DNA of 64,000 nt from Algoriphagus kandeliae. Its GTDB lineage: Bacteria; Bacteroidota; Bacteroidia; Cytophagales; Cyclobacteriaceae. The notes beneath the pieces are model-generated. The model was not told the origin of the DNA. It saw only the letters and a program-made list of their open reading frames with translations, and did no database searches. Within the stretch, counting starts at the first letter, position 1; each line of letters opens with the position of its first letter. The stretch lies in the NCBI RefSeq assembly GCF_004571135.1, contig NZ_SPSB01000002.1:558001-622000 (forward strand), read 5' to 3'. Both the position numbers and the translations under genes were made by a program. Below are positions 33,902 to 41,591 of this stretch, in pieces.

Positions 33902-36013
33902 ATGAAAAACATAGTCTTACCTCTACTTTTCCTTTTTCTGGTTTTCCAATCTTGTAAAGAGGAGTCCGAAGACCCTCAACCCATTGACTCATTTACCTCG
34001 AGCCTTGAGGGAGATTTGGCTGGACAAAGTCTTTCTATCGGAACAGCCGGAATTCAAAGCACCTATTTTTCTGATCAGGGAGAAATTACCGGAGCCTTGG
34101 AGGTCGGTGCTCAACTTCCCAATAGTGAGCGATTAACCTTTTTTATCAATGAAGTAAAAGACGGCACAGTCAATCTGAGTCAAGAATTTCCCGCAGTAAT
34201 GGGTTTGGGTTCCTTTGGCTTGAGAAAAAATGAATCCAAGGATAACAAACGCATTGCCAATACACCGCCTTCGTTTGTCAAATATGCCAATTCTCAAAAT
34301 ACCTTTTTTGCTATTTCGGGTAAGATTGTGATCAAAATCGATGGAGACAATCTCACCTTCGAATGGGAAGTCATATTCAAGGACGCACAGGGCAATACGT
34401 TTACTTCTAAGGGTTCAGCCAAAATCAAAGACTATAAATCTATTCAGCGGCCACGCTCTCAGATAAACTCTCCGGCTTCGAATCTTTCCATCACTTCGAT
34501 AAGTCCAGACTATGGACCGGCAGGCATGGAGGTGACGATCAAAGGAACGGGTTTTAGTGCCCTGAAAAGTGAGAACTCACTCAAATTGGGTGATTTGGAT
34601 TTGGGAGAACTTACAAGTGCAAGCGCTACAGAGCTCAAAGTGACCGTTCCGGAAAACGGGACTCATGGTAAGTTTTACCTGACCGTATTGGGGGCATCTG
34701 CAGAAAGCGGCTCCTTTTTCTACGAGCCGATTATCGAGTCAGTAGACAAAAACGCTGCAAAGTTGGGGGAAGAAGTCGTCATCAATGGGAAGCATTTTGA
34801 TGCGGATGCAAGTCTTTTGGAGGTCAAAGTTGGAGAAAAAGTGATGGAAATTCTTTCTGCCACTTTGACCAAAATAGTTTTCAAAATCCCAGAAGGAACA
34901 GATACAGGAAGTATCACCGTATCTAGAAAAGGAAAACCGGCGGTAGAAGGTCCCGAACTGACCATCACAGCAGAACCCGTCAATGTAGGTCCTCCAATCA
35001 ATGAAATTTTTGAGGTCATTTCCGGCGAGTTGACCTTTGAGGAGGTCATCGTCAATAGCCACGAATATGGACCATTCTGGAATCTGGAAATAGATAAGGA
35101 AAAAAATATCCTCTATGCAGTAGGTGAAAAGGGCTTGGTATCTATCAATCTATCCACCAAATCCATTACCAAAGTCGTGGACACCAGCAATGAAATTTTC
35201 CGGAGTGAAATCGGGATCATCAATGCGCTCACCATTCCTCAAACCATTTTTGCGGCGCCTGACGGAAACCTTTATGGAATCAAAAGCGTGTTTGGCCTTC
35301 CTCTTTCACCAAATAATGTATTCAAGATGAATTTGGAATCTAAAGCGGTTACCATGCTGGGCAATTCCAAATTCAACAACGGGGCAGGGTTAAATGGGAT
35401 TTTTGTTGGAGCGAATAAGAGTATCTACATACCAGAGTTTGCATCTGGATACCATTTGGCAGCCTATGACGAAAATCTGGCAAACCGGAATCTGCTCATC
35501 GAAGACATGACCGGAGGATTGGCCACTTTCATCATCCCTATGGGTGAAAATAGCTTTCGATTGGTTCGCGACAATACCCTGAACTCCTTGAAATATCATG
35601 AGATCAACGGAACTGAAGCTTCGGGTGAAATTGCCATGGGTGCTACACTTTCAGGAATGCAAGTCGGAGGACAGGCACTAACCCAGCCGGTGGGGCTTGA
35701 TCAGACTGGAGGAGATATTTATGGATTATTTGGAGGAGCAGAAGGAAATGTAGCCAACTATCCTCAATTCGAATACACCTTAGGCGTTCAGCAGGGAGCC
35801 ACGGGTAACTTCCAAAAGAAAGGAGGCTTCAGGATCAAGCAAACTTTTGAGTACCAGGGGACTACTTACTATGTGAGTTCAAGAAAGACCTTCAATAAGA
35901 TCATGGGTGTGGATAAAGATGGAAGCATTTATTTTCTGGTCAGTACTCCGATGACCAGTCAAGGAGTCCAGGTTGCAGGGCCTTTGGGTGGAATTTATAA
36001 GGTAAGCTTTTGA
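33902..36013 (+). CDS. IPT/TIG-domain surface lipoprotein with propeller-like C-terminus
   Basis: A 703-residue lipoprotein with lipobox VFQSC (Cys18). Residues 25-185 form a first domain similar in style to the preceding small lipoprotein. Two IPT/TIG Ig-like domains follow at about 197-275 (ITSISPDYGPAGMEVTIKG) and 276-358 (IESVDKNAAKLGEEVVING). From about 370, repeated segments such as ILYAVGEKGLVSINLSTKSI and GNLYGIKSVFGLPLSPNNVF suggest a beta-propeller. TIG domains in Bacteroidota usually occur in glycan-binding or surface proteins. It is probably co-transcribed with the 33442 gene. Confidence 0.8.
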   Translation: MKNIVLPLLFLFLVFQSCKEESEDPQPIDSFTSSLEGDLAGQSLSIGTAGIQSTYFSDQGEITGALEVGAQLPNSERLTFFINEVKDGTVNLSQEFPAVMGLGSFGLRKNESKDNKRIANTPPSFVKYANSQNTFFAISGKIVIKIDGDNLTFEWEVIFKDAQGNTFTSKGSAKIKDYKSIQRPRSQINSPASNLSITSISPDYGPAGMEVTIKGTGFSALKSENSLKLGDLDLGELTSASATELKVTVPENGTHGKFYLTVLGASAESGSFFYEPIIESVDKNAAKLGEEVVINGKHFDADASLLEVKVGEKVMEILSATLTKIVFKIPEGTDTGSITVSRKGKPAVEGPELTITAEPVNVGPPINEIFEVISGELTFEEVIVNSHEYGPFWNLEIDKEKNILYAVGEKGLVSINLSTKSITKVVDTSNEIFRSEIGIINALTIPQTIFAAPDGNLYGIKSVFGLPLSPNNVFKMNLESKAVTMLGNSKFNNGAGLNGIFVGANKSIYIPEFASGYHLAAYDENLANRNLLIEDMTGGLATFIIPMGENSFRLVRDNTLNSLKYHEINGTEASGEIAMGATLSGMQVGGQALTQPVGLDQTGGDIYGLFGGAEGNVANYPQFEYTLGVQQGATGNFQKKGGFRIKQTFEYQGTTYYVSSRKTFNKIMGVDKDGSIYFLVSTPMTSQGVQVAGPLGGIYKVSF

Positions 36014-36083
36014 CGGACCTTATCACTATTTTATTGGGAAAGGGGCTGTTTCGGCGGACCTCTTTTCTTTTTTGGAGAAAATA

Positions 36084-38150
36084 TTAGAGCAATCCTTCCT
36101 GAGAAAGCTTTGCCCTGATTTCATTATGCTGTTTCCAAAAATCAGACTTGATTTTTTCCATGACTTGTTGAAAGTCGGCCCTTGACCGGATAGGTCCAAA
36201 TAAAGGTTCATCCTCCAAATACAAAAACCAATATTGGAAATGTTCCTCCTGAGCAAAAGCCTCTAGATATTCCACGGTTTCTACCCAATTTTCATCCAGG
36301 GCAGATTGGGTGGCAAGAGCGATATTTCGATAGATAGATTGATCTGATTCAGCAAAAGTTGCAAACTCTTTATATAGCTTCTTTGCCTCTTGGACGTTTC
36401 CGGTTTTCTCGTAAACCCATCCAATTTTTGAATTTTCCAATTCATAGATAGCCAGTCCATTCGCCTCTCGAGCTTCCACAAATTGGCGATAGTACATAAA
36501 AGCACTATCATATTTCTTTTCCAAATAGAAGAACTTCCCGATATCCTGTAAAATATCAAGACGGCTGGGGTCTTTTTTCCATTCCTTGATCAAGCGTTGA
36601 AGCATTTTTTGATTGTCCTTCTCTTCGGCAAAAAGGATGTAAGCTCTCAGGTGCGGGGCATAGTAATTAGTGGAATCATAAACGAGTGAACGATCGATAA
36701 ACTCCCTAGCCTGCTCCACAAATCCAGCTGTCATCAGGGCATTGGCGAGCTGTAGAAAGCTGTAGCTTTGGGTAGTGGAGTCACCGCTTGCGACTTGGAG
36801 CTGGACTGCTTTCAGGGCATATTCCAAGTACTTTTCCGTATCGGGTGCCAAGCGAAAATAGAAATCTGCTAGCATTTGAATTGCCAGGGAAGAATTAGGA
36901 TTGTACTCCAGGGCCTTCTGTAGATAAGGAAGAGCTAAAGAAAAATCCTCACTTTGGATATAATAAAAAGCCTTTGCAGTCAGGCTTTCAGCAGATTTTG
37001 AGTCGTAAAGCAAAGCTTTGTCGGCATAGAAATTGATTTTTTCGGTGTAAAGCTTTTCCGACCGAAACATCTCCAATAAATAGTAACTAATAGCCACGTG
37101 GGCATAAGCCAGGGAAAATTCAGGGTCTTGCTCAATCGCCTTTTCGAAGAGTTCGATTCCTCTTTGAAGCCCCTCATCGGTCCTAGAGTGATAGGGCTCT
37201 AATGCCTGCAAGTAATAGTCATAGGCTAGAAGATTTTCCGTTGGCCGCTTTTCAATTTGTTGGAGTTCGGTCGGCGTCACGATTACCTTGATCGCATCGG
37301 TGATTTGGGTGGCGATTTCATTTTGAAGAGAAAAGATATCAGCCAGTCTACGGTTGTATTGTTCAGCCCAGATTTGGCGCTCATTTGTGGCATCGATGAG
37401 CTGAATACTTAGCAAAACCTGCTCACCGACTTTCTGCCCACTTCCCGTGACAAAGTAGCTCACGCCCAGTTCCTCAGCCATTTCAGGGATGCTTTTGTTG
37501 GTATTTCGGTATTTCTCTACCGATGAGCGACTGATAACCCTGAGATTTTTGATTTTCTGTAGATTATTGAGGGTGGACTCCATCAGCCCGTTCACGAAGT
37601 ACAGATTGGTCGAATCAGCACTTTCATTTTTAAAGGGGAGGACTGCTATGGATTTTTCTTCCTGAGATGGCTCTTCGATGTTTTTGGGCCAAAAGAAGTA
37701 GGCCAAAGCTATTAACAGAATCACTGCTAAACCTGTGAAAACCCAATATTGAGATCGGTTTCTTGCTGTAGATTTTGAAATTGGATTTTCAGGTTTTTGG
37801 AGTTCTTCCACCTTTTTATTTCCTACTTCACCGGGAGAAAAGCCATAGTGCTCCCGAAAGCATTTGATGAAATAAGAAGGGCTTCCAAAACCGACTCGGT
37901 AGGAAACTTCAGAAACGCTCAGATTCCCTTCCTTCAACAATTCCATGGCAATTTCCAATCGTACCTGACGGATAAATAGGCTGGCAGAGAGATTGGTTGC
38001 CGATTTCACTTTTCGAAGCAGGTTGGAGCGACTCATATTCATCGCTTCGGCCAGCTCGGACACCCCAAATTGCTCATCTGAAGCTCGCTCAACCACGATC
38101 GCAGTGGCCTGCGTGAGAAAGTCTTCCATATGTTTTTGGGGCTCCGCCAT
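36084..38150 (-). CDS. AraC-type regulator with membrane segment, FlgO-like domain and TPR repeats
   Basis: A 688-residue hybrid regulator. An AraC-type DNA-binding domain sits at the N-terminus (about 10-112: ELAEAMNMSRSNLLRKVK, then VSEVSYRVGFGSPSYFIKCFREHYGFSPGEV). A transmembrane helix is at about 132-152. A FlgO/TolB-like domain follows at 165-285 (SIAVLPFKNESADSTNLYFVNGL, SYFVTGSGQKVGEQVLLSIQL). Tetratricopeptide repeats run to about 650. The outer part presumably senses an envelope signal and the cytoplasmic part binds DNA. It diverges from the ankyrin-led operon, and two direct repeats between them are the likely binding sites. A DNA-binding domain before the membrane anchor makes it a one-component membrane-tethered regulator. 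Confidence 0.88.
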   Translation of the reverse strand: MAEPQKHMEDFLTQATAIVVERASDEQFGVSELAEAMNMSRSNLLRKVKSATNLSASLFIRQVRLEIAMELLKEGNLSVSEVSYRVGFGSPSYFIKCFREHYGFSPGEVGNKKVEELQKPENPISKSTARNRSQYWVFTGLAVILLIALAYFFWPKNIEEPSQEEKSIAVLPFKNESADSTNLYFVNGLMESTLNNLQKIKNLRVISRSSVEKYRNTNKSIPEMAEELGVSYFVTGSGQKVGEQVLLSIQLIDATNERQIWAEQYNRRLADIFSLQNEIATQITDAIKVIVTPTELQQIEKRPTENLLAYDYYLQALEPYHSRTDEGLQRGIELFEKAIEQDPEFSLAYAHVAISYYLLEMFRSEKLYTEKINFYADKALLYDSKSAESLTAKAFYYIQSEDFSLALPYLQKALEYNPNSSLAIQMLADFYFRLAPDTEKYLEYALKAVQLQVASGDSTTQSYSFLQLANALMTAGFVEQAREFIDRSLVYDSTNYYAPHLRAYILFAEEKDNQKMLQRLIKEWKKDPSRLDILQDIGKFFYLEKKYDSAFMYYRQFVEAREANGLAIYELENSKIGWVYEKTGNVQEAKKLYKEFATFAESDQSIYRNIALATQSALDENWVETVEYLEAFAQEEHFQYWFLYLEDEPLFGPIRSRADFQQVMEKIKSDFWKQHNEIRAKLSQEGLL

Positions 38151-38231
38151 GCTAAAAATAAAAATTCAAGGTAGGGAAATTTACTGAAAGCCAAAGCTTG
38201 TTTTTCCGAAGATTATCCTGCTTTCTTATCC

Positions 38232-38264
38232 AGGATGCGCCATAGTTTATAAGGATGCGTCATA
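38232..38264 (+). promoter_or_regulatory. tandem direct repeats, likely AraC-type binding sites
   Basis: AGGATGCGCCATA (38232-38244) and AGGATGCGTCATA (38252-38264) are 13-mers with one mismatch at a 20-base period, about two helical turns. AraC-family proteins bind direct repeats with this phasing. About 18 bases after the second copy, TACTTTAT (38283-38290) is a partial TAnnTTTG match. The 38151-38385 gap otherwise shows nothing else. Confidence 0.6.
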
Positions 38265-38385
38265 ATTTTTATTTCTGCACGATACTTTATGCTTTTGGCG
38301 ACTTGCCTTTTACATCGGCCCCTTAGGTCTGTGCGAACTTTGTCTCAAACAAAAATCAAAAAGTTCTCACACAAAAAACAAGATC

Positions 38386-38958
38386 ATGAAAACGTTAAAA
38401 TTCAACTCGCTCAAAGTCATCCTTGGCCTTTTATTGGTGGCAGCCTTATTCCCCGCCTGTACCAAAGCCCAAGAAAAAACCGTGCAAAGCCAACAAGTCG
38501 AGAAGCCACAACTTGATATTCATACTGCCGTCATGACCAATAATTTGGAGGTAGTCAAGCAGCATATTGCCGCAGGCTCGGATATCAATGAAAAGGAGCC
38601 ATTTAGTGGATCCACTCCTTTGGTTTCTGCCATAACGTTTGGAAAAACTGAAATTGCTAAATCCCTCATCGAAGCAGGAGCAGACCTTTCGCTCGTCAAT
38701 AATGATGGAGCTACGCCACTTCACGTCGCTGCATTCTTCGGCAGAGTAGAAATCGTCCAATTGCTTCTCGATGCCGATGCGGATAAGACCCTAAAGAATA
38801 ATTTCGGATTTACTCCTCGGGAAACAGTGATGGGTTCCTTTGAAGAAGTCAAGCCAATCTATGAGATGATGAAGCAGCAATTAGGTCCATTGGGATTGGA
38901 ATTGGATATGGAACAACTGGAAAAGACCCGTCCAGTCATCGCAATGATGCTTCAATAG
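38386..38958 (+). CDS. ankyrin-repeat lipoprotein
   Basis: A 190-residue protein with a lipoprotein signal (LFPAC, Cys25). Three ankyrin repeats occupy about 44-145: DIHTAVMTNNLEVVKQHIAAG, STPLVSAITFGKTEIAKSLI and ATPLHVAAFFGRVEIVQLLL, the second and third each beginning with the TPL turn. The tail is helical. Ankyrin repeats bind other proteins, and in the periplasm such proteins sometimes protect catalases or bind toxins; nothing here allows a choice. It is the first gene of the operon that diverges from the AraC/TPR regulator. Confidence 0.87.
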   Translation: MKTLKFNSLKVILGLLLVAALFPACTKAQEKTVQSQQVEKPQLDIHTAVMTNNLEVVKQHIAAGSDINEKEPFSGSTPLVSAITFGKTEIAKSLIEAGADLSLVNNDGATPLHVAAFFGRVEIVQLLLDADADKTLKNNFGFTPRETVMGSFEEVKPIYEMMKQQLGPLGLELDMEQLEKTRPVIAMMLQ

Positions 38959-38982
38959 TTTATCATTTCTTGATTTACGATC

Positions 38983-40086
38983 ATGACTACTCAAAGAAGA
39001 TACGATATTGATTGGCTGCGGGTGATTGCAATCGCCCTGCTGCTGATCTACCACATTGCGATTGTCTTTCAGCCATGGGCCATGTTTTTGGGCTTTATAA
39101 AAAGCAATGAGCTCATGGAAGGACTTTGGAAACCTATGTCCTTGCTCAATGTTTGGCGAATTCCATTTCTATTTTATGTTTCTGGAATGGGCGTTTACTT
39201 TGCTATCCGAAAGAGAAATTGGAAGCAACTACTAATGGAGCGCAGCAAGCGAATCCTGCTTCCTTTCCTCTTTGGGATGGTTGCGATTGTACCCCTGCAT
39301 TTCCTGATTTTCCAGGCCTACTACCATTTGCCCTTAGGATATGTGCCGCATCCAGCACATTTATGGTTTTTAGGAAATATTTTCGCTTATGTTCTGCTAT
39401 TGACACCTCTTTTCTTTTTCCTTAAAAAAAGCGAAAGAGGACGGTTTAAGCGGAAATTGGAAGCTTTTATGGGGAATCCCTTTGGTCCGCTTTCGCTTTC
39501 TTTGTTGTTTGTACTGGAAGTGTTGTTGGTCAAGCCTCAGGTCTTTGAAATGTATGCCTTGACATGGCACGGCTTCTTTCTTGGTCTATTGGCCTTCTTT
39601 TGTGGGTTTCTACTCGTCTACAGTGGAAAGGCCTTTTGGGAAACAATCCTCAAATGGCGCTGGGCTTATCTAGCTTTGGCATTAGGGTTTTATCTAACTC
39701 GTTTGCTGGTATTTGATTTAGCTGCTCCGGGCTATCTGCTGGCCATCGAGTCCAATACTTGGATATTTGCAATTTTCGGATTTGGATATAAATATTTGAA
39801 TAAGCCCAGCGTTTTGCTTAGCTATTTGAGTCAGGCAGCTTATCCAGTTTATATCATCCATATGGTGGCCCTTCATGCAGCAGCCTGGGTGATTTTGCCA
39901 TTGAACTTACCAGTTTTGCTTAAATTCATTGGCATCGTCGGATTTACCGCAGGATTCTGTTTTGTCGTTTTTGAATTCTTAATCAGAAGAATTCCTTTCC
40001 TCAGGCCTTTATTTGGGCTTTCTTGGGATTTTAAAAAAGCAGCAACAAAAAGTATTTCTGTTAGTGCTTCAACTCAAAAGATTTAA
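38983..40086 (+). CDS. acyltransferase family 3 (OpgC-like) membrane protein
   Basis: A 367-residue integral membrane protein with about ten hydrophobic segments. The N-terminus RRYDIDWLRVIAIALLLIYH carries the catalytic-type histidine of the acyltransferase-3 family, and FYVSGMGVYFAIRKRNWKQLLMERSKRILLPFLFG is the next conserved block. Such enzymes transfer acetyl or succinyl groups onto extracytoplasmic glycans or lipids (OpgC succinylates periplasmic glucans). The gene follows the ankyrin gene by 24 bases and precedes a serine hydrolase that might act on the same acylated product. Confidence 0.85.
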   Translation: MTTQRRYDIDWLRVIAIALLLIYHIAIVFQPWAMFLGFIKSNELMEGLWKPMSLLNVWRIPFLFYVSGMGVYFAIRKRNWKQLLMERSKRILLPFLFGMVAIVPLHFLIFQAYYHLPLGYVPHPAHLWFLGNIFAYVLLLTPLFFFLKKSERGRFKRKLEAFMGNPFGPLSLSLLFVLEVLLVKPQVFEMYALTWHGFFLGLLAFFCGFLLVYSGKAFWETILKWRWAYLALALGFYLTRLLVFDLAAPGYLLAIESNTWIFAIFGFGYKYLNKPSVLLSYLSQAAYPVYIIHMVALHAAAWVILPLNLPVLLKFIGIVGFTAGFCFVVFEFLIRRIPFLRPLFGLSWDFKKAATKSISVSASTQKI

Positions 40087-40148
40087 AAGAGGCTAAACTC
40101 ATTCTTGCTAAAGATTTGTCAAGGCTTTCAAATGAATCCAAAACGCAA

Positions 40149-41189
40149 ATGAAAACCAAAACGATTTTCCGAATACTCATGCCTCTGATTGCTATTGCTT
40201 GTACTATTTACTTTACGCCTTGGCTTATTCTTCGGGCCTGGTTGGCTCCACTTCCCGATACGGTACAAGAGCAGGTGGATAAGGCGATAGATTATAAATT
40301 GGATGGAATCATTGTTTATGTAGACCAAGGGGGAAAAGAGCCTCAATTCTATTCCGCAGGCTGGAAAGATCGGGATCAGAAAATCCCAGCTGACCCAAAT
40401 TCGCTCTTCAAGATTGCCAGTATCAGTAAGCTCTATATCGCCGCAGCAGTAAGCAAAATGGTTGCTAGTGGACAGCTTTCTTTGGATGATACCTTGGCTG
40501 ATTTGCTTCCTGAAATATCTAAACATATTGAGAATTCAGATCGAATCACGCTTCGTATGCTCGTTCAGCATCGCTCTGGGATTCCAAATTTTTCTGATCA
40601 ACCTGACTATCCCTGGGGCGATCCTTTTACCGAAAACAGTCAGGCTTTAGAGCTGATTTATGGTTTGCCTGCTGATTTCGAGCCGGGAGCTGACTATGCC
40701 TATTGTAATACCAATTATGTCCTGATTGGGGAGATTTTGGACAAGACTTTGGGTTATTCCCATCATGACTTTATCCGAACTGAGATTTTAGAGCCTCTGG
40801 GATTGAAACGAACCTATTGCCTGCTTTCCGAAGTGAATCCGGACGAACTCATGAGTGGGTACTTTATCGGATATCCTTTGGACATCAAAGGAAATGATTT
40901 TATCCATCCCGGAGGATCGATGATTTCAACTGCAGAGGAAGTCGGAATTTTCCTCCGAGCCTTAAATGATGGGAGTTTGTTGACCGAAGAAGAGCAGGAG
41001 ATTTATTCCTCTATCTATGCGTATGAACATACAGGCCTGGTGCCCGGCTACCAAAGCATTGCGAAATACCATCCGGATATCGATGCAGTTGTGGTGCAGT
41101 TTGTCAATACCAATGGGGGCTATGCATGGAATATACACGAGATTGTTTACAATCGGGTAGTTAAGATTTTGAAGGAACAATCAGAGTAA
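40149..41189 (+). CDS. membrane-anchored or secreted serine hydrolase, beta-lactamase family
   Basis: A 346-residue serine hydrolase of the beta-lactamase family. An N-terminal hydrophobic segment (KTIFRILMPLIAIACTIYF) exports or anchors it. SISK (KIASISKLYIAA, about residue 98) is the SxxK motif, and YCN (YAYCNTNYVLIGEIL) replaces YxN. Near the end, the HTG in YEHTGLVPGYQS stands where other members have HxG/KTG. The hydrolase at 280-1602 is longer. The start at 40149 is chosen because the exported segment begins there; the frame opens at 40116. It is the last gene of the ankyrin-acyltransferase operon. Confidence 0.85.
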   Translation: MKTKTIFRILMPLIAIACTIYFTPWLILRAWLAPLPDTVQEQVDKAIDYKLDGIIVYVDQGGKEPQFYSAGWKDRDQKIPADPNSLFKIASISKLYIAAAVSKMVASGQLSLDDTLADLLPEISKHIENSDRITLRMLVQHRSGIPNFSDQPDYPWGDPFTENSQALELIYGLPADFEPGADYAYCNTNYVLIGEILDKTLGYSHHDFIRTEILEPLGLKRTYCLLSEVNPDELMSGYFIGYPLDIKGNDFIHPGGSMISTAEEVGIFLRALNDGSLLTEEEQEIYSSIYAYEHTGLVPGYQSIAKYHPDIDAVVVQFVNTNGGYAWNIHEIVYNRVVKILKEQSE

Positions 41190-41434
41190 AAAAGCGAGGT
41201 TTACTTTTCTTCTGCCCCAGTGAGAGCCTTCACTGACCGGATATTAAATAGGCACTTTCCGTTTATTGCCTCACGTATTGAGGCGATTGATTTTCAGAGA
41301 AGAGGGGGGAAGAAGGCTCAATAGGTTATTGTCTTCTTAGATCCTGATTTTTCTTAATTCGGCATCATCCATTTGACTTCCAGCGAATTCCAAAAGGTAT
41401 TCGCATTTTCTTTCCCCAAAAAGCCCAATTCTGC
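41190..41434. other. intergenic region between serine hydrolase and ileS leader
   Basis: No gene is supported here. One hairpin is visible: ATTGCCTCA (41265-41273) and TGAGGCGAT (41279-41287), nine pairs including one G-U, but without a T run, so it is a poor terminator. A weaker six-base hairpin CAGTGA/TCACTG lies near 41218-41235. The frames crossing 41337-41879 on the minus strand are shadows of ileS and its leader. Confidence 0.5.
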
Positions 41435-41442
41435 TATCTTTG
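41435..41442 (+). promoter_or_regulatory. TATCTTTG, -7 promoter box of the ileS leader
   Basis: Exact TAnnTTTG match placed so that transcription would begin at about 41447-41450, right at the edge of the structured element. A partial -33 (TTTC, near 41411) lies at about the right distance. Confidence 0.55.
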
Positions 41443-41448
41443 TGCCTT

Positions 41449-41553
41449 GTTTTGAGCGGCATAGGCCCGCGTGAGGGATAGAAGCGGTATCCATCCTGCA
41501 TAGCAGGTGGATAAGAGCGGATAGCCCGACCCCAGAAAGCTGGGGTCACGCCC
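41449..41553 (+). ncRNA. structured RNA element in the ileS 5' leader
   Basis: About 105 bases that can fold into several helices. GCGT (41469-41472) pairs with ACGC (41548-41551). GGGAT (41475-41479) faces AT-A-GCCC (41521-41527). ATCCA-T-CCTGC (41489-41499) pairs with GCAGGTGGAT (41503-41512) with one bulge. GACCCCAG (41528-41535) pairs perfectly with CTGGGGTC (41540-41547) around AAAG. The internal loop has near-symmetrical AGAAGCGG and AAGAGCGG strands. Much of it is GC-rich in an AT-rich genome. From memory, sequences with the same core (GAGCGGCATA, CGCGTGAGGGATAGAAG, GCCCGACCCC) recur in Flavobacteriia. No T-box, tRNA or known riboswitch core is seen. Confidence 0.6.
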
Positions 41554-41591
41554 AAAATCCATTCAAAAAGGAATTCGATAAGCAGGAAGCA

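Noticed and set aside
41449..41591. T-box riboswitch upstream of ileS
   Set aside because: No T-box core, specifier stem or antiterminator is visible, and T-boxes are not expected in Bacteroidota.
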